Shown here one piece after another: positions 1 to 9,090 of a stretch of DNA of 38,119 bases (its first letter is position 1; each line of letters begins with the position of its first letter). Below the pieces are notes generated by a model, which had not been told where the DNA came from, did no database searches, and saw only the letters and a list, made by a program, of their open reading frames with translations. This DNA comes from an uncultured Ruminococcus sp. (GTDB lineage Bacteria > Bacillota > Clostridia > Lachnospirales > Lachnospiraceae). The position numbers and the translations under genes are program-made. Location of the stretch: assembly GCA_900553885.1 (NCBI GenBank), contig USFD01000024.1:1-38119 (forward strand), given 5' to 3'.

Positions 1-1
1 T

Positions 2-120
2 AGTAAAACCAAAACCCTGGGTGCAGGCGTCAGGATTTTCAATGGAGCTGTTCGAGCGGAACGTGAGTTTCCGTTGAAAATCCTGTTTTTAGCCTGTATC
101 CAGGGTTTTGTTGTTTTACT
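2..120. repeat. Long imperfect inverted repeat (hairpin) downstream of the V-ATPase operon
   Basis: Arms 2-42 and 74-120 are nearly complementary. AGTAAAAC (2-9) matches 113-120, CAAAACCCTGG (10-20) matches 100-110, CAGGC (24-28) matches 92-96, and CAGGATTTTCAA (31-42) matches 74-85. The 31-base loop holds smaller palindromes (GTTC-GAGCG-GAAC and GGAA...TTCC). There is no clear T tract inside the window, so it is not a textbook terminator, although it could end ntp transcripts running leftwards. Its size and nested symmetry also fit a small non-coding mobile element. I see no gene in 1-239. Confidence 0.75.
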
Positions 121-133
121 TATTCTGCGGAAC

Positions 134-149
134 GGAGATCAAAATCTCC
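134..149. repeat. Short perfect hairpin after ntpD
   Basis: GGAGAT and ATCTCC pair around a four-base CAAA loop, with a possible outer GCGG/CCGC pair (127-130 and 154-157). It lies about 90 bases past the ntpD stop on the minus strand. No T run follows, so it may be a 3'-end stabilising or processing structure rather than a terminator. Confidence 0.4.
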
Positions 150-239
150 CCAGCCGCTCTCCGAATACGATTTCTGTTTACTCTGTGTCAAAGTATTTTC
201 GGATCTTTTTCAGCCCCGTGCCGCAGATAAATTCAAATT

Positions 240-899
240 TCATGCCCTCTCACTGTAATGATGGGTTTCTTCCAGCATCATATCTTTCACTTTCATCAGG
301 CGGATCTGGGTGCTTCTTTCATTTTCATCCAGTTTCATTGTGATATATTTGATATTTTCCTCTGTTTCCGGAATAATCACATGTTCCAGTGCATTTACGC
401 GCCTTCTCGTTTTCTCGATTTCCGCCGCCATAAGCTGGCATGCCTTCTCGCACTCTGCGAGACGGATCATATCAGGCAGAATATCCGCCAGAGACTTTAC
501 GGCTCCGTCCAGATCACTGGATGTAAATGCAAAACCATAGGAGTAGATATCATTTTCGTCTGCCGTTCTGGTTGTGTACTCAAATACAGGAATATCCACA
601 CTCATAACATTCTTTTCGCCGGCCTCCAGGTTTACTTCCTGCTTGGGCGCCATCAGTGCCGTATTCAGAGCCGCCTCGGACATGCCGGCTTTGGCGATTA
701 CGAAATTGCGGTTGGCAGATCTGATTCCCGCCTCCACTTTTTTGCGAACTTCCATATTTTCACGGACAAGATCCAGGTACTGACGCATCAGCTCATCCCT
801 CTTATCTTTTAACAGCTTATGGCCCCGGATCGCCGTCACCCTTTTCTTTTTCAGCCTTGTCAGTTCCATCCGGGTAGGATTCACATGTTTTGCCGCCAA
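240..899 (-). CDS. ntpD: V-type ATPase subunit D (central rotor shaft)
   Basis: This 219-residue protein is the long coiled-coil shaft that turns inside the A3B3 head of V/A-type ATPases and links ATP hydrolysis to the membrane ring. The N-terminus carries the family signature: VNPTRMEL followed by LKKKRVTAIRGHKLLKDKRDEL. Both ends are helical and charged, as expected for an antiparallel coiled coil. The start is TTG at 899; an AAGGAGG ribosome binding site sits 7 bases upstream and supports it. It is the last gene of the operon, separated from ntpB by a 94-base gap that holds a REP-like palindrome. Length is normal for the family. No other small ntp gene follows in the window. Confidence 0.93.
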   Translation of the reverse strand: MAAKHVNPTRMELTRLKKKRVTAIRGHKLLKDKRDELMRQYLDLVRENMEVRKKVEAGIRSANRNFVIAKAGMSEAALNTALMAPKQEVNLEAGEKNVMSVDIPVFEYTTRTADENDIYSYGFAFTSSDLDGAVKSLADILPDMIRLAECEKACQLMAAEIEKTRRRVNALEHVIIPETEENIKYITMKLDENERSTQIRLMKVKDMMLEETHHYSERA

Positions 900-950
900 A
901 AGTCCGCCTCCTTTCTGTGCCCCGTTTATCTGAATTTTCAGACTGCTTAC

Positions 951-976
951 GAGAAAGGGGTACGTCCCCTTTTCTC
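951..976. repeat. REP-like palindrome (GGGG...CCCC type), copy 1
   Basis: GAGAAAGGGG and TCCCCTTTTCTC pair around TACG in the gap between ntpB and ntpD. Related AAAGGGGAC...GTCCCCTTT palindromes occur at 9706-9745 and 34010-34058. Because it lies inside an operon it must be read through; it may alter ntpD mRNA level or stability. Dispersed palindromes of this shape are typical of REP-type elements; that origin is inferred. Confidence 0.6.
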
Positions 977-993
977 CGAGTTTTCAGAATCTT

Positions 994-2376
994 TTATTCT
1001 TTTACTCCATTTTCGTAATACTGATCCAAATATTTATCGTCGATTCGTTTGAGTTCGTTCCTGGGGAGCATACGGAGGAGCTTCCATCCGATGTCCAGTG
1101 TTTCTTCTATGCTGCGGTCGGTATGATAGCCCTGGGATACATATTCCTGCTCAAATGCGTCGGCGAATTTTGCGTACATCAGATCGATTTCGGTAAGAGC
1201 CGCCTCCCCCAGAATCACCATCAGCTCTTTTGCGTCTTTCCCGCGGGCATATGCGGCAAAGAGCTGGTTCATGGTATTGGAGTGGTCTGCTCTTGTCTTG
1301 CCTTCTCCGATTCCTTTGTCTTTAAGACGGGACAGAGAGGGAAGCACATCAATGGGCGGCATGATTCCTTTCCGGTACAGCTCCCGGCTTAAGATGATCT
1401 GGCCTTCTGTAATGTATCCGGTCAGGTCGGGAATGGGATGGGTTTTGTCATCCTCCGGCATGGTCAGTATGGGAATCATGGTAATGCTTCCCTTTTTCCC
1501 GTTCTGCCGTCCGGCTCTCTCATAAATAGACGCCAGATCCGTGTACATATATCCGGGATACCCTCTTCGTCCGGGCACTTCCTTGCGGGCCGCGGACACT
1601 TCCCGGAGAGCATCCGCATAGTTTGTAATATCCGTCAGGATAACGAGCACGTGCATTTCTTTTTCAAAAGCCAGATACTCAGCCGCGGTCAGAGCCATCT
1701 TCGGAGTTGCAATCCTCTCGATAGCCGGGTCGTTGGCCAGATTGATAAAGAGAACGGTTCTGTCAAGAGCGCCTGTTTCCCGGAAACTTTCAACAAAGAA
1801 ATTGGACTCTTCAAAAGTAATTCCCATAGCCGCAAACACAACGGCAAAGTTTTCGTCCGTTCCCAGTACTTTCGCCTGTCTGGCAATCTGTGCGGCCAGC
1901 TGCGCATGAGGCAGGCCGGAAGCGGAAAAGATGGGCAGTTTCTGCCCCCGGACAAGCGTATTCAGACCGTCAATCGCAGATACGCCTGTCTGGATAAATT
2001 CTTCCGGATAACTTCTGGCCGCCGGATTCATAGGCAGGCCATTAATATCCATACGGGCATCCGGCAGAATCTCCGGCCCCTCGTCAATCGGGCGGCCCAG
2101 TCCGTCAAATACACGCCCCAGCATATCCTCGGATACGCCCAGTTCCATGCTCCTGCCCAGGAAACGCACCTTACTGTTGGACAGATTGATTCCTGTGGAG
2201 CTTTCAAAAAGCTGTACCAGCGCATCTGTTCCGTTGACTTCGAGCACCTTGCAGCGGCGGGTCTCGCCGCTGGCCAGTTCAATCTCCCCCAGTTCGTCAT
2301 AAGTCACATGCTCCACGCCGCGCACCAGCATCAGCGGTCCGGCTATTTCCTGTATGGTTCTGTACTCTTTGGGCAT
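994..2376 (-). CDS. ntpB: V-type ATPase subunit B (non-catalytic head subunit)
   Basis: This 460-residue regulatory nucleotide-binding-fold subunit alternates with subunit A in the A3B3 head. It contains family blocks such as LPIFSASGLPHAQLAAQIAR, where the catalytic P-loop is replaced (no GxxxxGKT), as is normal for B subunits, and YPGYMYTDLASIYERAGR. Length is typical. The ATG at 2376 directly abuts the ntpA stop codon at 2377, and its AAGGAGG site lies within the end of ntpA, implying translational coupling and near-equal synthesis of A and B. Confidence 0.97.
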   Translation of the reverse strand: MPKEYRTIQEIAGPLMLVRGVEHVTYDELGEIELASGETRRCKVLEVNGTDALVQLFESSTGINLSNSKVRFLGRSMELGVSEDMLGRVFDGLGRPIDEGPEILPDARMDINGLPMNPAARSYPEEFIQTGVSAIDGLNTLVRGQKLPIFSASGLPHAQLAAQIARQAKVLGTDENFAVVFAAMGITFEESNFFVESFRETGALDRTVLFINLANDPAIERIATPKMALTAAEYLAFEKEMHVLVILTDITNYADALREVSAARKEVPGRRGYPGYMYTDLASIYERAGRQNGKKGSITMIPILTMPEDDKTHPIPDLTGYITEGQIILSRELYRKGIMPPIDVLPSLSRLKDKGIGEGKTRADHSNTMNQLFAAYARGKDAKELMVILGEAALTEIDLMYAKFADAFEQEYVSQGYHTDRSIEETLDIGWKLLRMLPRNELKRIDDKYLDQYYENGVKE

Positions 2377-4143
2377 TTACCGTTCCTCCTTTACAAATGC
2401 ATTGGCAATCTGCGCGCTCAGATTCTCGTCCGTTCTGCGGTACTCTTCATCCAGATTCTCCTCCCGCACATATTTGAACCGCCCGATCTGCTCCCGCACC
2501 GGCATGGAAATCAGCTTCCGCAGAGAAGCTCCCCGGGAAAGCGCCTCCTTTGACCTGTCATAAAATGCATTTACAAGTTTCATCATCATATACTGCTTTT
2601 TCAGGGACGTATACGTATCCACTTCATGGAACGAATTCTGATGCAGGAAATCTTCTCTGATGGAACGGGCCGCCTCCATCTTCAGCCGGTCTCCCGGAGA
2701 GAGGGCGTCCATTCCGACCATCTTTACAATTTCCTCCAGCTCGGCTTCCTCCTGAAGAAGGGTCATCATCTTCTGCCGGCCCTCCATCCAGTCCGGCGCC
2801 ACCTCTGCATTGAACCATTTTTCCATATCATCCAGATAAAGAGAATAACTGTTCAGCCAGTTAATGGCCGGGAAATGTCTCTTGTACGCAAGAGCCGAAT
2901 CCAGCCCCCAGAATACTTTTACAATCCGAAGGGTTGCCTGGGACACCGGTTCCGACGTATCTCCTCCCGGAGGAGATACCGCGCCGATTACGGAGAGCGC
3001 TCCTTCCCTGCCTTCTTTTCCCAGGGAAATAACATGGCCGGCCCTCTCATAAAACTGAGCCAGACGGCTTCCCAGATAAGCCGGATATCCTTCTTCTCCG
3101 GGCATCTCTTCCAGACGGCCGGACATCTCGCGGAGCGCCTCCGCCCAGCGGGATGTAGAATCTGCCATCAGCGCCACAGAATACCCCATATCCCGGAAAT
3201 ACTCTGCAATCGTAATTCCCGTGTAAATCGAAGCCTCCCTGGCAGCCACAGGCATATCAGACGTATTGGCGATAAGCACCGTCCGCTGCATCAGAGGCTG
3301 CCCTGTCTTCGGGTCCTTCAGCTCCGGGAATTCATTCAGCACATCGGTCATCTCATTACCCCGCTCGCCGCATCCGATATAAACTACGATATCCGCTTCC
3401 GACCACTTGGCCAGCTGATGCTGGATTACTGTCTTACCGCTTCCAAAAGGCCCCGGAACTGCTGCCACGCCGCCTTTTGCAAGAGGGAAAAATGTATCAA
3501 TTACTCTCTGTCCGGTTACAAGAGGCATTTCGGGCGGCAGTTTTTTCCGGTAGGGACGCCCCTGGCGCACCGGCCATTTCTGCATCATAGTCAGTTCCTG
3601 GTCGCCTTTCTCCCCGGAAATGACAGCCACCGTCTCTTCTACGGTAAAAGCCCCTTCTTTGATTTCCTTCACCGTTCCCCGTACGCCCCATGGGACCATA
3701 ATTTTCTGCTCTACAAGAACCGTCTCCTGTACGGTTCCGATTACATCCCCGGGCTCCACCTGGTCGCCGGTTTTCACTTTCGGCACAAATTCCCATTTCC
3801 GGTCTCTTTTCAGGGAAGGGACTTCCACTCCCCGCTTCAGGTTATTGCCTGACACTTTCATAATATCATCCAGCGGCCTTTGTATCCCGTCATAAATGCT
3901 TGTTATAAGCCCCGGCCCCAGTTCCACTGACATGGGCACTCCCATGGATTCTACCGGCTCTCCCGGCCCCAGGCCGGAAGTTTCCTCATACACCTGAATC
4001 GACGCTTCGTCCCCGTGCATCTCAATAATCTCACCGATCAGGCGCTGGCTGCTCACCCGGACCACGTCAAACATATTTGCATCCCGCATTCCGCTGGCAA
4101 TGACAAGCGGACCTGCCACCTTTTTAATCACTCCTGTGCTCAT
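2377..4143 (-). CDS. ntpA: V-type ATPase subunit A (catalytic)
   Basis: This 588-residue protein hydrolyses ATP to drive cation transport. The Walker A motif GPFGSGKT is at residues 231-238, and the long non-homologous insertion that separates V/A-type A subunits from F-type beta precedes it. Later blocks include LMADSTSRWAEALREMSGRL and SPPGGDTSEPV, which are characteristic. The ATG at 4143 overlaps the stop of ntpG by four bases (ATGA), so the genes are translationally coupled. The protein would sit on the cytoplasmic face of the membrane as part of A3B3. Nothing is missing or truncated. Confidence 0.98.
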   Translation of the reverse strand: MSTGVIKKVAGPLVIASGMRDANMFDVVRVSSQRLIGEIIEMHGDEASIQVYEETSGLGPGEPVESMGVPMSVELGPGLITSIYDGIQRPLDDIMKVSGNNLKRGVEVPSLKRDRKWEFVPKVKTGDQVEPGDVIGTVQETVLVEQKIMVPWGVRGTVKEIKEGAFTVEETVAVISGEKGDQELTMMQKWPVRQGRPYRKKLPPEMPLVTGQRVIDTFFPLAKGGVAAVPGPFGSGKTVIQHQLAKWSEADIVVYIGCGERGNEMTDVLNEFPELKDPKTGQPLMQRTVLIANTSDMPVAAREASIYTGITIAEYFRDMGYSVALMADSTSRWAEALREMSGRLEEMPGEEGYPAYLGSRLAQFYERAGHVISLGKEGREGALSVIGAVSPPGGDTSEPVSQATLRIVKVFWGLDSALAYKRHFPAINWLNSYSLYLDDMEKWFNAEVAPDWMEGRQKMMTLLQEEAELEEIVKMVGMDALSPGDRLKMEAARSIREDFLHQNSFHEVDTYTSLKKQYMMMKLVNAFYDRSKEALSRGASLRKLISMPVREQIGRFKYVREENLDEEYRRTDENLSAQIANAFVKEER

Positions 4144-4466
4144 TCATTTACTCCTCCAAACAGAATATCTGACCCGACCGCCTGCTCCACGGTCTTTTTC
4201 ACGCCTTTCACTCCGGCGCCCGTATTTCCCGACACTCCCGGTATACGGATAATCGCCGGCAGTGTTTTTTCACGGTATTCTTCTATTTCACGCTCAACCT
4301 GTGCTGCTGCCGCCTCGGTAATATAGATAATTCCATATTTTCCTTCTGCCAGCCTGCGCAGGAGATCTCTCGTCTCTTCCCGGGTTTTCACAGGGCAGAT
4401 GCTTAAGCCCAGAGCAGCGAACCCGTATATGCTGTCATAATCGCCGATCACCGCAATCTTATACAT
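4140..4466 (-). CDS. ntpG: V-type ATPase subunit F-type stalk protein (NtpG)
   Basis: A 108-residue soluble protein with a small Rossmann-like opening (YKIAVIGDYDSIYGFAALGL) typical of the central-stalk subunit called NtpG in E. hirae and F in other V/A ATPases. It binds subunit D in the rotor. The C-terminal part ends in a basic helix. Its start overlaps the ntpC stop by eight bases, and its stop overlaps the ntpA start by four, consistent with tight coupling between C and A as in E. hirae. Size and position both support the call. Confidence 0.93.
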   Translation of the reverse strand: MYKIAVIGDYDSIYGFAALGLSICPVKTREETRDLLRRLAEGKYGIIYITEAAAAQVEREIEEYREKTLPAIIRIPGVSGNTGAGVKGVKKTVEQAVGSDILFGGVNE

Positions 4467-5430
4467 ACATCTCCCTTACCCTTTCCCGGATTGCTTCTTC
4501 CGGAAAATCATTCTGCTTTCCGGTCAGAATAATCCGAACCGTTTTAATCTCATTCTCTCTTGCTACCAGATAGGCCAGCAGCGGCCCTACAGAAAACGAC
4601 TCATATTTCTGCGGTTTCAGGGATTGTATCATCCGGTTGTCGCACCAGCGCTCGAATGCGGAAGGAGACTCCCTCAGCGCATCTGCGCCGCCTGCATAGG
4701 ATGTTCCTTCCAGGTACTGCGCAATCTCTTCCTCTCCCGCCAGAGCCGCCCGGATCAGCTGATCCACATTCACACTTCCGCACTCTGCCATAGCGCTTCG
4801 CATAAACTCTGCATTTTTTCCTGTTTTCCGGGATCTTACGGCAATCTTAATGTCCGCAATCGCCACAGTAGTATCTGCATAATCCGCAATTATTTTTTCT
4901 CCGGAACGCTTTCCCGCATCATAGATTGCTTCCAGAGCTGCTTTGTCTATTCTTACATCGCAGATCTGTCCGTCCCTGGTATGAAGCAGCTGCTCAAACG
5001 CCTCCGCCGCTGTCTGCGCCATAGTGCCCGGCAGCCTGGAAAACTCTCTGTTCCGTACGATTTCCAGCATTTCCCTGCCCGGAACCGAACAGTCATCATA
5101 AAAGATATTGGGATTATCCACCTCGGTGCACACCTCTTTGACGGCAGCCTTCAGATTGTGGTACAGCTTCGGATAAGACAACACATCAAACACGCTCATA
5201 TCCGGAGCCACATCCCGGATCACTTCCCATGTCTTTTCTTCCTCCCGTTTCAGGACAGCATCCATATCTGCTGATACAGAGAGATCCCCCCATCCTTTGT
5301 CCGTTACGAACTGGAGCGCCTGCTCTGCTGTTTTGCAGGAGAGCAGCTGCTCAATATCCCCGTCAGACAGAAGCGAAGTCTCAAGTGCGCGGATGCGGGC
5401 AACCGCATACGTATATTTTGTATTACTCAA
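4459..5430 (-). CDS. ntpC: V-type ATPase subunit C/d (rotor-ring adaptor)
   Basis: This 323-residue, mainly helical protein joins the central shaft to the membrane K ring. The N-terminal segment (YTYAVARIRALETSLL, then a cluster around LSCKTAEQALQFV) and the C-terminal LLAYLVARENEIKTVRIILTG are family hallmarks. Length matches the usual 320-350 residues. It follows ntpE with a 25-base gap carrying a GGAGGG ribosome binding site and overlaps ntpG by eight bases. Confidence 0.94.
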   Translation of the reverse strand: MSNTKYTYAVARIRALETSLLSDGDIEQLLSCKTAEQALQFVTDKGWGDLSVSADMDAVLKREEEKTWEVIRDVAPDMSVFDVLSYPKLYHNLKAAVKEVCTEVDNPNIFYDDCSVPGREMLEIVRNREFSRLPGTMAQTAAEAFEQLLHTRDGQICDVRIDKAALEAIYDAGKRSGEKIIADYADTTVAIADIKIAVRSRKTGKNAEFMRSAMAECGSVNVDQLIRAALAGEEEIAQYLEGTSYAGGADALRESPSAFERWCDNRMIQSLKPQKYESFSVGPLLAYLVARENEIKTVRIILTGKQNDFPEEAIRERVREMYV

Positions 5431-5455
5431 GTTTCACCCTCCTTACGGCCATCTA

Positions 5456-6049
5456 TTATCTGAACAGCAGCCGGTTTACCTGATCCGATAACTCGTCTTT
5501 CACGGAATCAAACACGGCTTTTATCCCGCAGTTTTCTTCCATTCCTCCATACACAAGGAGAAAGCCTCCGTCAATCTCCGCCGGTTTTTGCGACAGCACA
5601 AGGCTTCCTCCCTTTGCCGCCGCCGCGGTTTTTATCTTTCCCTCGAATTCCCCGGGCATTCTTTCAAGATCTCTCTTTGAAAAACAGATAACTCCTTCTC
5701 CCGGAAGCACATATTTATCAAGCATTTTCCCCAGAAGAGAAAAATAGGCTTCCGCGTCCAGATTCAGCACTTTTTCGTAAGCTGTCTGTATCACTTCGCG
5801 GATCACTTCCTGCTTTGTCTTTAGATGCGCCTGCTTCCTGCGCATATCCATGGAGGCTTCCGCCCGCTTTTCATATTCCGCCGCTTCCCGCTCTGCCTGT
5901 TTTCCGATCTTTGCTGCTCTGCGTTCTGCCGCTTCCCGGGCAGAGGCCAGGACTGCTTCTGAATCTTTTTCCGCTTTATCCAGGATCTCCGCTGCCGACT
6001 GCTGTGCTTCCTCCAGTATCCGGGCCTTCATTTTATCCAGTCCACTCAT
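5456..6049 (-). CDS. ntpE: V-type ATPase subunit E (peripheral stalk)
   Basis: This 197-residue protein has a long Ala/Glu/Lys/Arg-rich N-terminal helix (residues about 1-85) and a compact C-terminal domain, the layout of the E subunit that holds the head static against rotor torque. It would pair with the NtpF coiled coil. The gene lies between ntpK and ntpC as in E. hirae. The 74-base gap from ntpK contains a purine-rich ribosome binding site just before the ATG. Sequence alone would be weak because coiled coils drift, but position and length settle it. Confidence 0.92.
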   Translation of the reverse strand: MSGLDKMKARILEEAQQSAAEILDKAEKDSEAVLASAREAAERRAAKIGKQAEREAAEYEKRAEASMDMRRKQAHLKTKQEVIREVIQTAYEKVLNLDAEAYFSLLGKMLDKYVLPGEGVICFSKRDLERMPGEFEGKIKTAAAAKGGSLVLSQKPAEIDGGFLLVYGGMEENCGIKAVFDSVKDELSDQVNRLLFR

Positions 6050-6123
6050 ATTCCACGCTCTCCTTTTTACGCGCTCTGCATTTCTTTCCCTTTCTTTCGC
6101 CTCCGCGCCTATTCCTGTATCTT

Positions 6124-6609
6124 TTATACCTGTATTCCGTTTACCGCAAGAAAAGAAATCAGAAGAGCCAGGATCGCGTAAGTCTCGACCATGGCCGGAA
6201 ACAGCATGGCTTTTCCGAACTGATCCGGCTTCTTCGCCACGATACCGATTGCTGCAGCTGCTGTTTTTCCCTGGGAAATACCGGAAAGCAGCCCCACAAT
6301 TCCCACGGGCAGGCAGGCTGCAAGAATCAGCAGTCCTGTCGTCACGGAAAGATCAGCAATCCCTCCGCCCAGAATACCGATTTTTGACAGAGTAATAAAT
6401 CCTACCAGCAGTCCATAGAGTCCCTGGGTGCCGGGCAGAAGCTGAATAATCAGCACTTTTGCGAATTTACTTGGATCTTCAGTTACAACTCCGGAGGCTG
6501 CCTGACCGGCAATTCCTACACCAATCGCTGAACCGCATCCCGCAAACAGAACGGCAACGGCCGCGCCGAGCAATGCATACACAATCCCCAACTCACTCAA
6601 GATATTCAT
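6124..6609 (-). CDS. ntpK: V-type ATPase subunit K (membrane rotor ring, predicted Na+-binding)
   Basis: This 161-residue tandem proteolipid with four transmembrane helices forms the cation-carrying ring. The two halves are internally related (GSAIGVGIAGQAASG versus GISQGKTAAAAIGIVAKKP). Residues equivalent to the E. hirae sodium site are all visible: L58, T61 and Q62 in LPGTQG, Q113 in SQGK, and E142 in MVETYAI. That set is known to bind Na+ in E. hirae NtpK, so a sodium-coupled enzyme is inferred. The gene start lies four bases inside the end of ntpI. High expression is expected because many copies are needed per complex. Confidence 0.96.
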   Translation of the reverse strand: MNILSELGIVYALLGAAVAVLFAGCGSAIGVGIAGQAASGVVTEDPSKFAKVLIIQLLPGTQGLYGLLVGFITLSKIGILGGGIADLSVTTGLLILAACLPVGIVGLLSGISQGKTAAAAIGIVAKKPDQFGKAMLFPAMVETYAILALLISFLAVNGIQV

Positions 6610-8627
6610 AATAAAGTTTCCTCCTTTACCTCTGTATATTTTGTATTCTCCTTAAAAGGAGTGAAGGGCCTGCCTCCGCCCTCATAAAACTTTCCGAAAA
6701 ATTCCACAAACTGCAGACGGTTCGTGTGTACGTACGCGCCAAGCAGATTAATGGCCAGATTCATGGCGTGGCCCACCAGGAATATAAGAACAAAAAACAC
6801 CACTCCGATCAGATTGTCCGGAAGCATACTTCCCATCTGATTGATAACAGATGCAATAACGCCCGTGGCCAGCCCCAGCGCCAGAAGGCGGGAATAGGAC
6901 AGTACATCACTGAGCCATCCGGTTATATTGTAGAGATCATAGGCTCCCAGTGCCAGCCGGAGCGCCGGATTTTTATGGCCCCTGCCCGACATCAGCACAA
7001 TGCCGGCCGCCCCTGCCGCCGCCAGAATCTGAGCCGTCCGGTTGAGCACAGGCGGAAATACAATCTCTGTCTGGGCTATGGAAGCAAAAATGTCGCTTGG
7101 AAGAAGCATCAGGATCAGCCCCGTAAGCAGCATAAACCACAGAACCACATCACAGAAAAAATCCATGTATTTTTTATCCTTCAGACACAGATACCCTTTG
7201 ATTCCAAGACCCACAAACAGGTGAATCACTCCGAACAGGAGGGAATACACCAGCAGTTTCATAGGATCATCCAGCGGAATAAACCAGAGGGCCGGCACGG
7301 TAACCGTATGTCCGAAAAACTTCTCTGACACAATGTCCACAATATTTCCGAAATATCCTCCGAACAGGATTCCCCAGACAAGGGTGGACAGCCCGCAGTA
7401 GAAAAACAGTTTCAGCGACTTTTTCATGCCCTGGGACATGCCCGGAAACTTCCGGACCAGGATACCGCATATAAGCGCTACAAGCGCGCCGTAGGCCGCA
7501 TCCGAAAGCATCATTCCGAAAAAGAAGATATAGAAAAAGGACATTATTGTAGTCGGGTCAATCTCCCCTTTATGGGGCAGTCCGTATGATTCCACTATTC
7601 CTTCCATGTTCGCAGAGAATGGATTGTTCTTCAGAATCACCGGCGCCTCCTCATCTTCCCGGAGTTCTTCCACGTCTACTGCACAGTCATATCTTTCCAG
7701 CAGATCTCCTGCCACATAATCTGCTTCACACCGGGGAATATATCCGCTGATTACAAAAGTTCTGTGCGACTGTGGAAGTTCTCCCAGCACTGCATATTTG
7801 TCTGCCCGCACCCGGTAATAATCCGCCACAATTTTCAGCGGTTCTCTCTCCCGGGCAAGAGTGCTGATCTGTTCTTTGATCTGAGAGATCTTCTTCCTGC
7901 AGTCCTGAATCTGTTCCAGAAGTTCCTGTTTCTCCTGTACAGGAGCATCGTCCCAGATATGAGAAGGCCTTGCAAAGCCAGCGCTTCTAAGCGCATCCTC
8001 CACGTCCCGGGCGTCCTCTTTCATACAGAGCACCGTCAGATAAACCATACCCGGCTCCGAAGAAACGATATGAATATCCGCCCCTTCTGCCTGCGGCGCC
8101 TTCTCCGCAAGAATCTCATATATCTCTTCCTGCGTCGTGCCTCCCGGCATAGTTCCGGGCATCAGAACCGTACGCCTGGTACTCTGTGTCTTTACGGGCA
8201 CATCCAGATTCATCCAGGGTTCAAGACTTTCAATATTGTTTTCCAGTTTTGCTATAAGGCTGTTCTGCTCCGCCCTTTCCCGGTCCAGCTCCGAGATCTG
8301 TCTGGCTGTTCTTAGCAGTTCTCTCCGCTTTTCTCTGACCTGAGCTTCTGTTTTGGCCGTAATCACCTTCCTGCCTTCAAGAGCAGCAAAGACAGATTTC
8401 TTTTCCGGCACATATTTATCCAGAATGTCCAGAGCCTGGTCCACGGCAGCTGCCGCCTTTTCAAATCCCATCCGCTGTCCCGCCGTATCCATTGTTTTAA
8501 AATCACTGTCATTTTCAAGCACAGGATCCACCTGAAGGACACCCATACTCTGCAGCTTTTCCAGGATTGCTTTCCGGTCCTTTTTCAGTGCGCAGACTGT
8601 GATTCTCTGCATTTTAAGTACCGCCAT
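6606..8627 (-). CDS. ntpI: V-type ATPase subunit I (membrane stator)
   Basis: This 673-residue protein has a cytoplasmic coiled-coil N-terminal half (roughly residues 1-340) and a C-terminal half with about seven or eight membrane helices. The latter forms the cation half-channels and contains the essential arginine in SYSRLLALGLATGV. The N-terminus (KMQRITVCALKKDRKAILEKLQ) is the standard family opening. Length is typical (650-700). It starts from ATG with a GAGGGG-type ribosome binding site, after a 36-base gap from ntpF, and overlaps ntpK. Confidence 0.96.
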   Translation of the reverse strand: MAVLKMQRITVCALKKDRKAILEKLQSMGVLQVDPVLENDSDFKTMDTAGQRMGFEKAAAAVDQALDILDKYVPEKKSVFAALEGRKVITAKTEAQVREKRRELLRTARQISELDRERAEQNSLIAKLENNIESLEPWMNLDVPVKTQSTRRTVLMPGTMPGGTTQEEIYEILAEKAPQAEGADIHIVSSEPGMVYLTVLCMKEDARDVEDALRSAGFARPSHIWDDAPVQEKQELLEQIQDCRKKISQIKEQISTLAREREPLKIVADYYRVRADKYAVLGELPQSHRTFVISGYIPRCEADYVAGDLLERYDCAVDVEELREDEEAPVILKNNPFSANMEGIVESYGLPHKGEIDPTTIMSFFYIFFFGMMLSDAAYGALVALICGILVRKFPGMSQGMKKSLKLFFYCGLSTLVWGILFGGYFGNIVDIVSEKFFGHTVTVPALWFIPLDDPMKLLVYSLLFGVIHLFVGLGIKGYLCLKDKKYMDFFCDVVLWFMLLTGLILMLLPSDIFASIAQTEIVFPPVLNRTAQILAAAGAAGIVLMSGRGHKNPALRLALGAYDLYNITGWLSDVLSYSRLLALGLATGVIASVINQMGSMLPDNLIGVVFFVLIFLVGHAMNLAINLLGAYVHTNRLQFVEFFGKFYEGGGRPFTPFKENTKYTEVKEETLL

Positions 8628-8663
8628 CGTCTCACCCCTCCTTTGCCTGTTTTCTTTTCAGAA

Positions 8664-8972
8664 CTATACAAGCAGGGAAATAACAAGGTCCACTGCCTCT
8701 GCTTTTTTCTTCTCCGCAGATGTTTTCAGTTCCAGAATCTCCTTGTCAAGAAGGTCTTTTGCTTCCTTCTCCTTCCGCCGGACTCGTTCCTCCGCCTGAA
8801 AGGAGATCTTCTGTGCCTTTGCCCCGGCCTCTGCCGTAATTTCCTCCTGGATCTGCCGCGCTTTCTCTTCGGCCTGCTCCGCCGTCTGCGCACTCTTTTC
8901 CCGGGCTTCTTTTACAATCTCATCTGCTCTGGCTTCTGCCGCGCGGATCTCCCGGATCGTCTCTTCCACCAT
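8664..8972 (-). CDS. ntpF: V-type ATPase subunit G/H-like peripheral stalk coiled coil (NtpF)
   Basis: This 102-residue, almost wholly helical protein (EAREKSAQTAEQAEEKARQ pattern) has the size and composition of the small peripheral stalk subunit, called NtpF in E. hirae and G/H elsewhere. It is the first gene of the operon, exactly where NtpF lies in E. hirae. The ATG at 8972 has an AAGGTGG-type site upstream. The heptad-rich sequence gives little family signal alone, so the identification leans on position. Confidence 0.87.
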   Translation of the reverse strand: MVEETIREIRAAEARADEIVKEAREKSAQTAEQAEEKARQIQEEITAEAGAKAQKISFQAEERVRRKEKEAKDLLDKEILELKTSAEKKKAEAVDLVISLLV

Positions 8973-9090
8973 ACGTCACGCACCACCTTCCCTGCCGCTC
9001 TGCAAAATACATCCTTTTTAGCATTTCCTGTTTCATCCATATTCATACAGAGGATCTTTTTGGCAGATTTTAACAAACTAATTTAAAGAT

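Noticed and set aside
74..343. 89-residue reading frame on the plus strand at the left edge
   Set aside because: It runs out of the hairpin and lies antisense to the 3' end of ntpD, with no ribosome binding site or family features.
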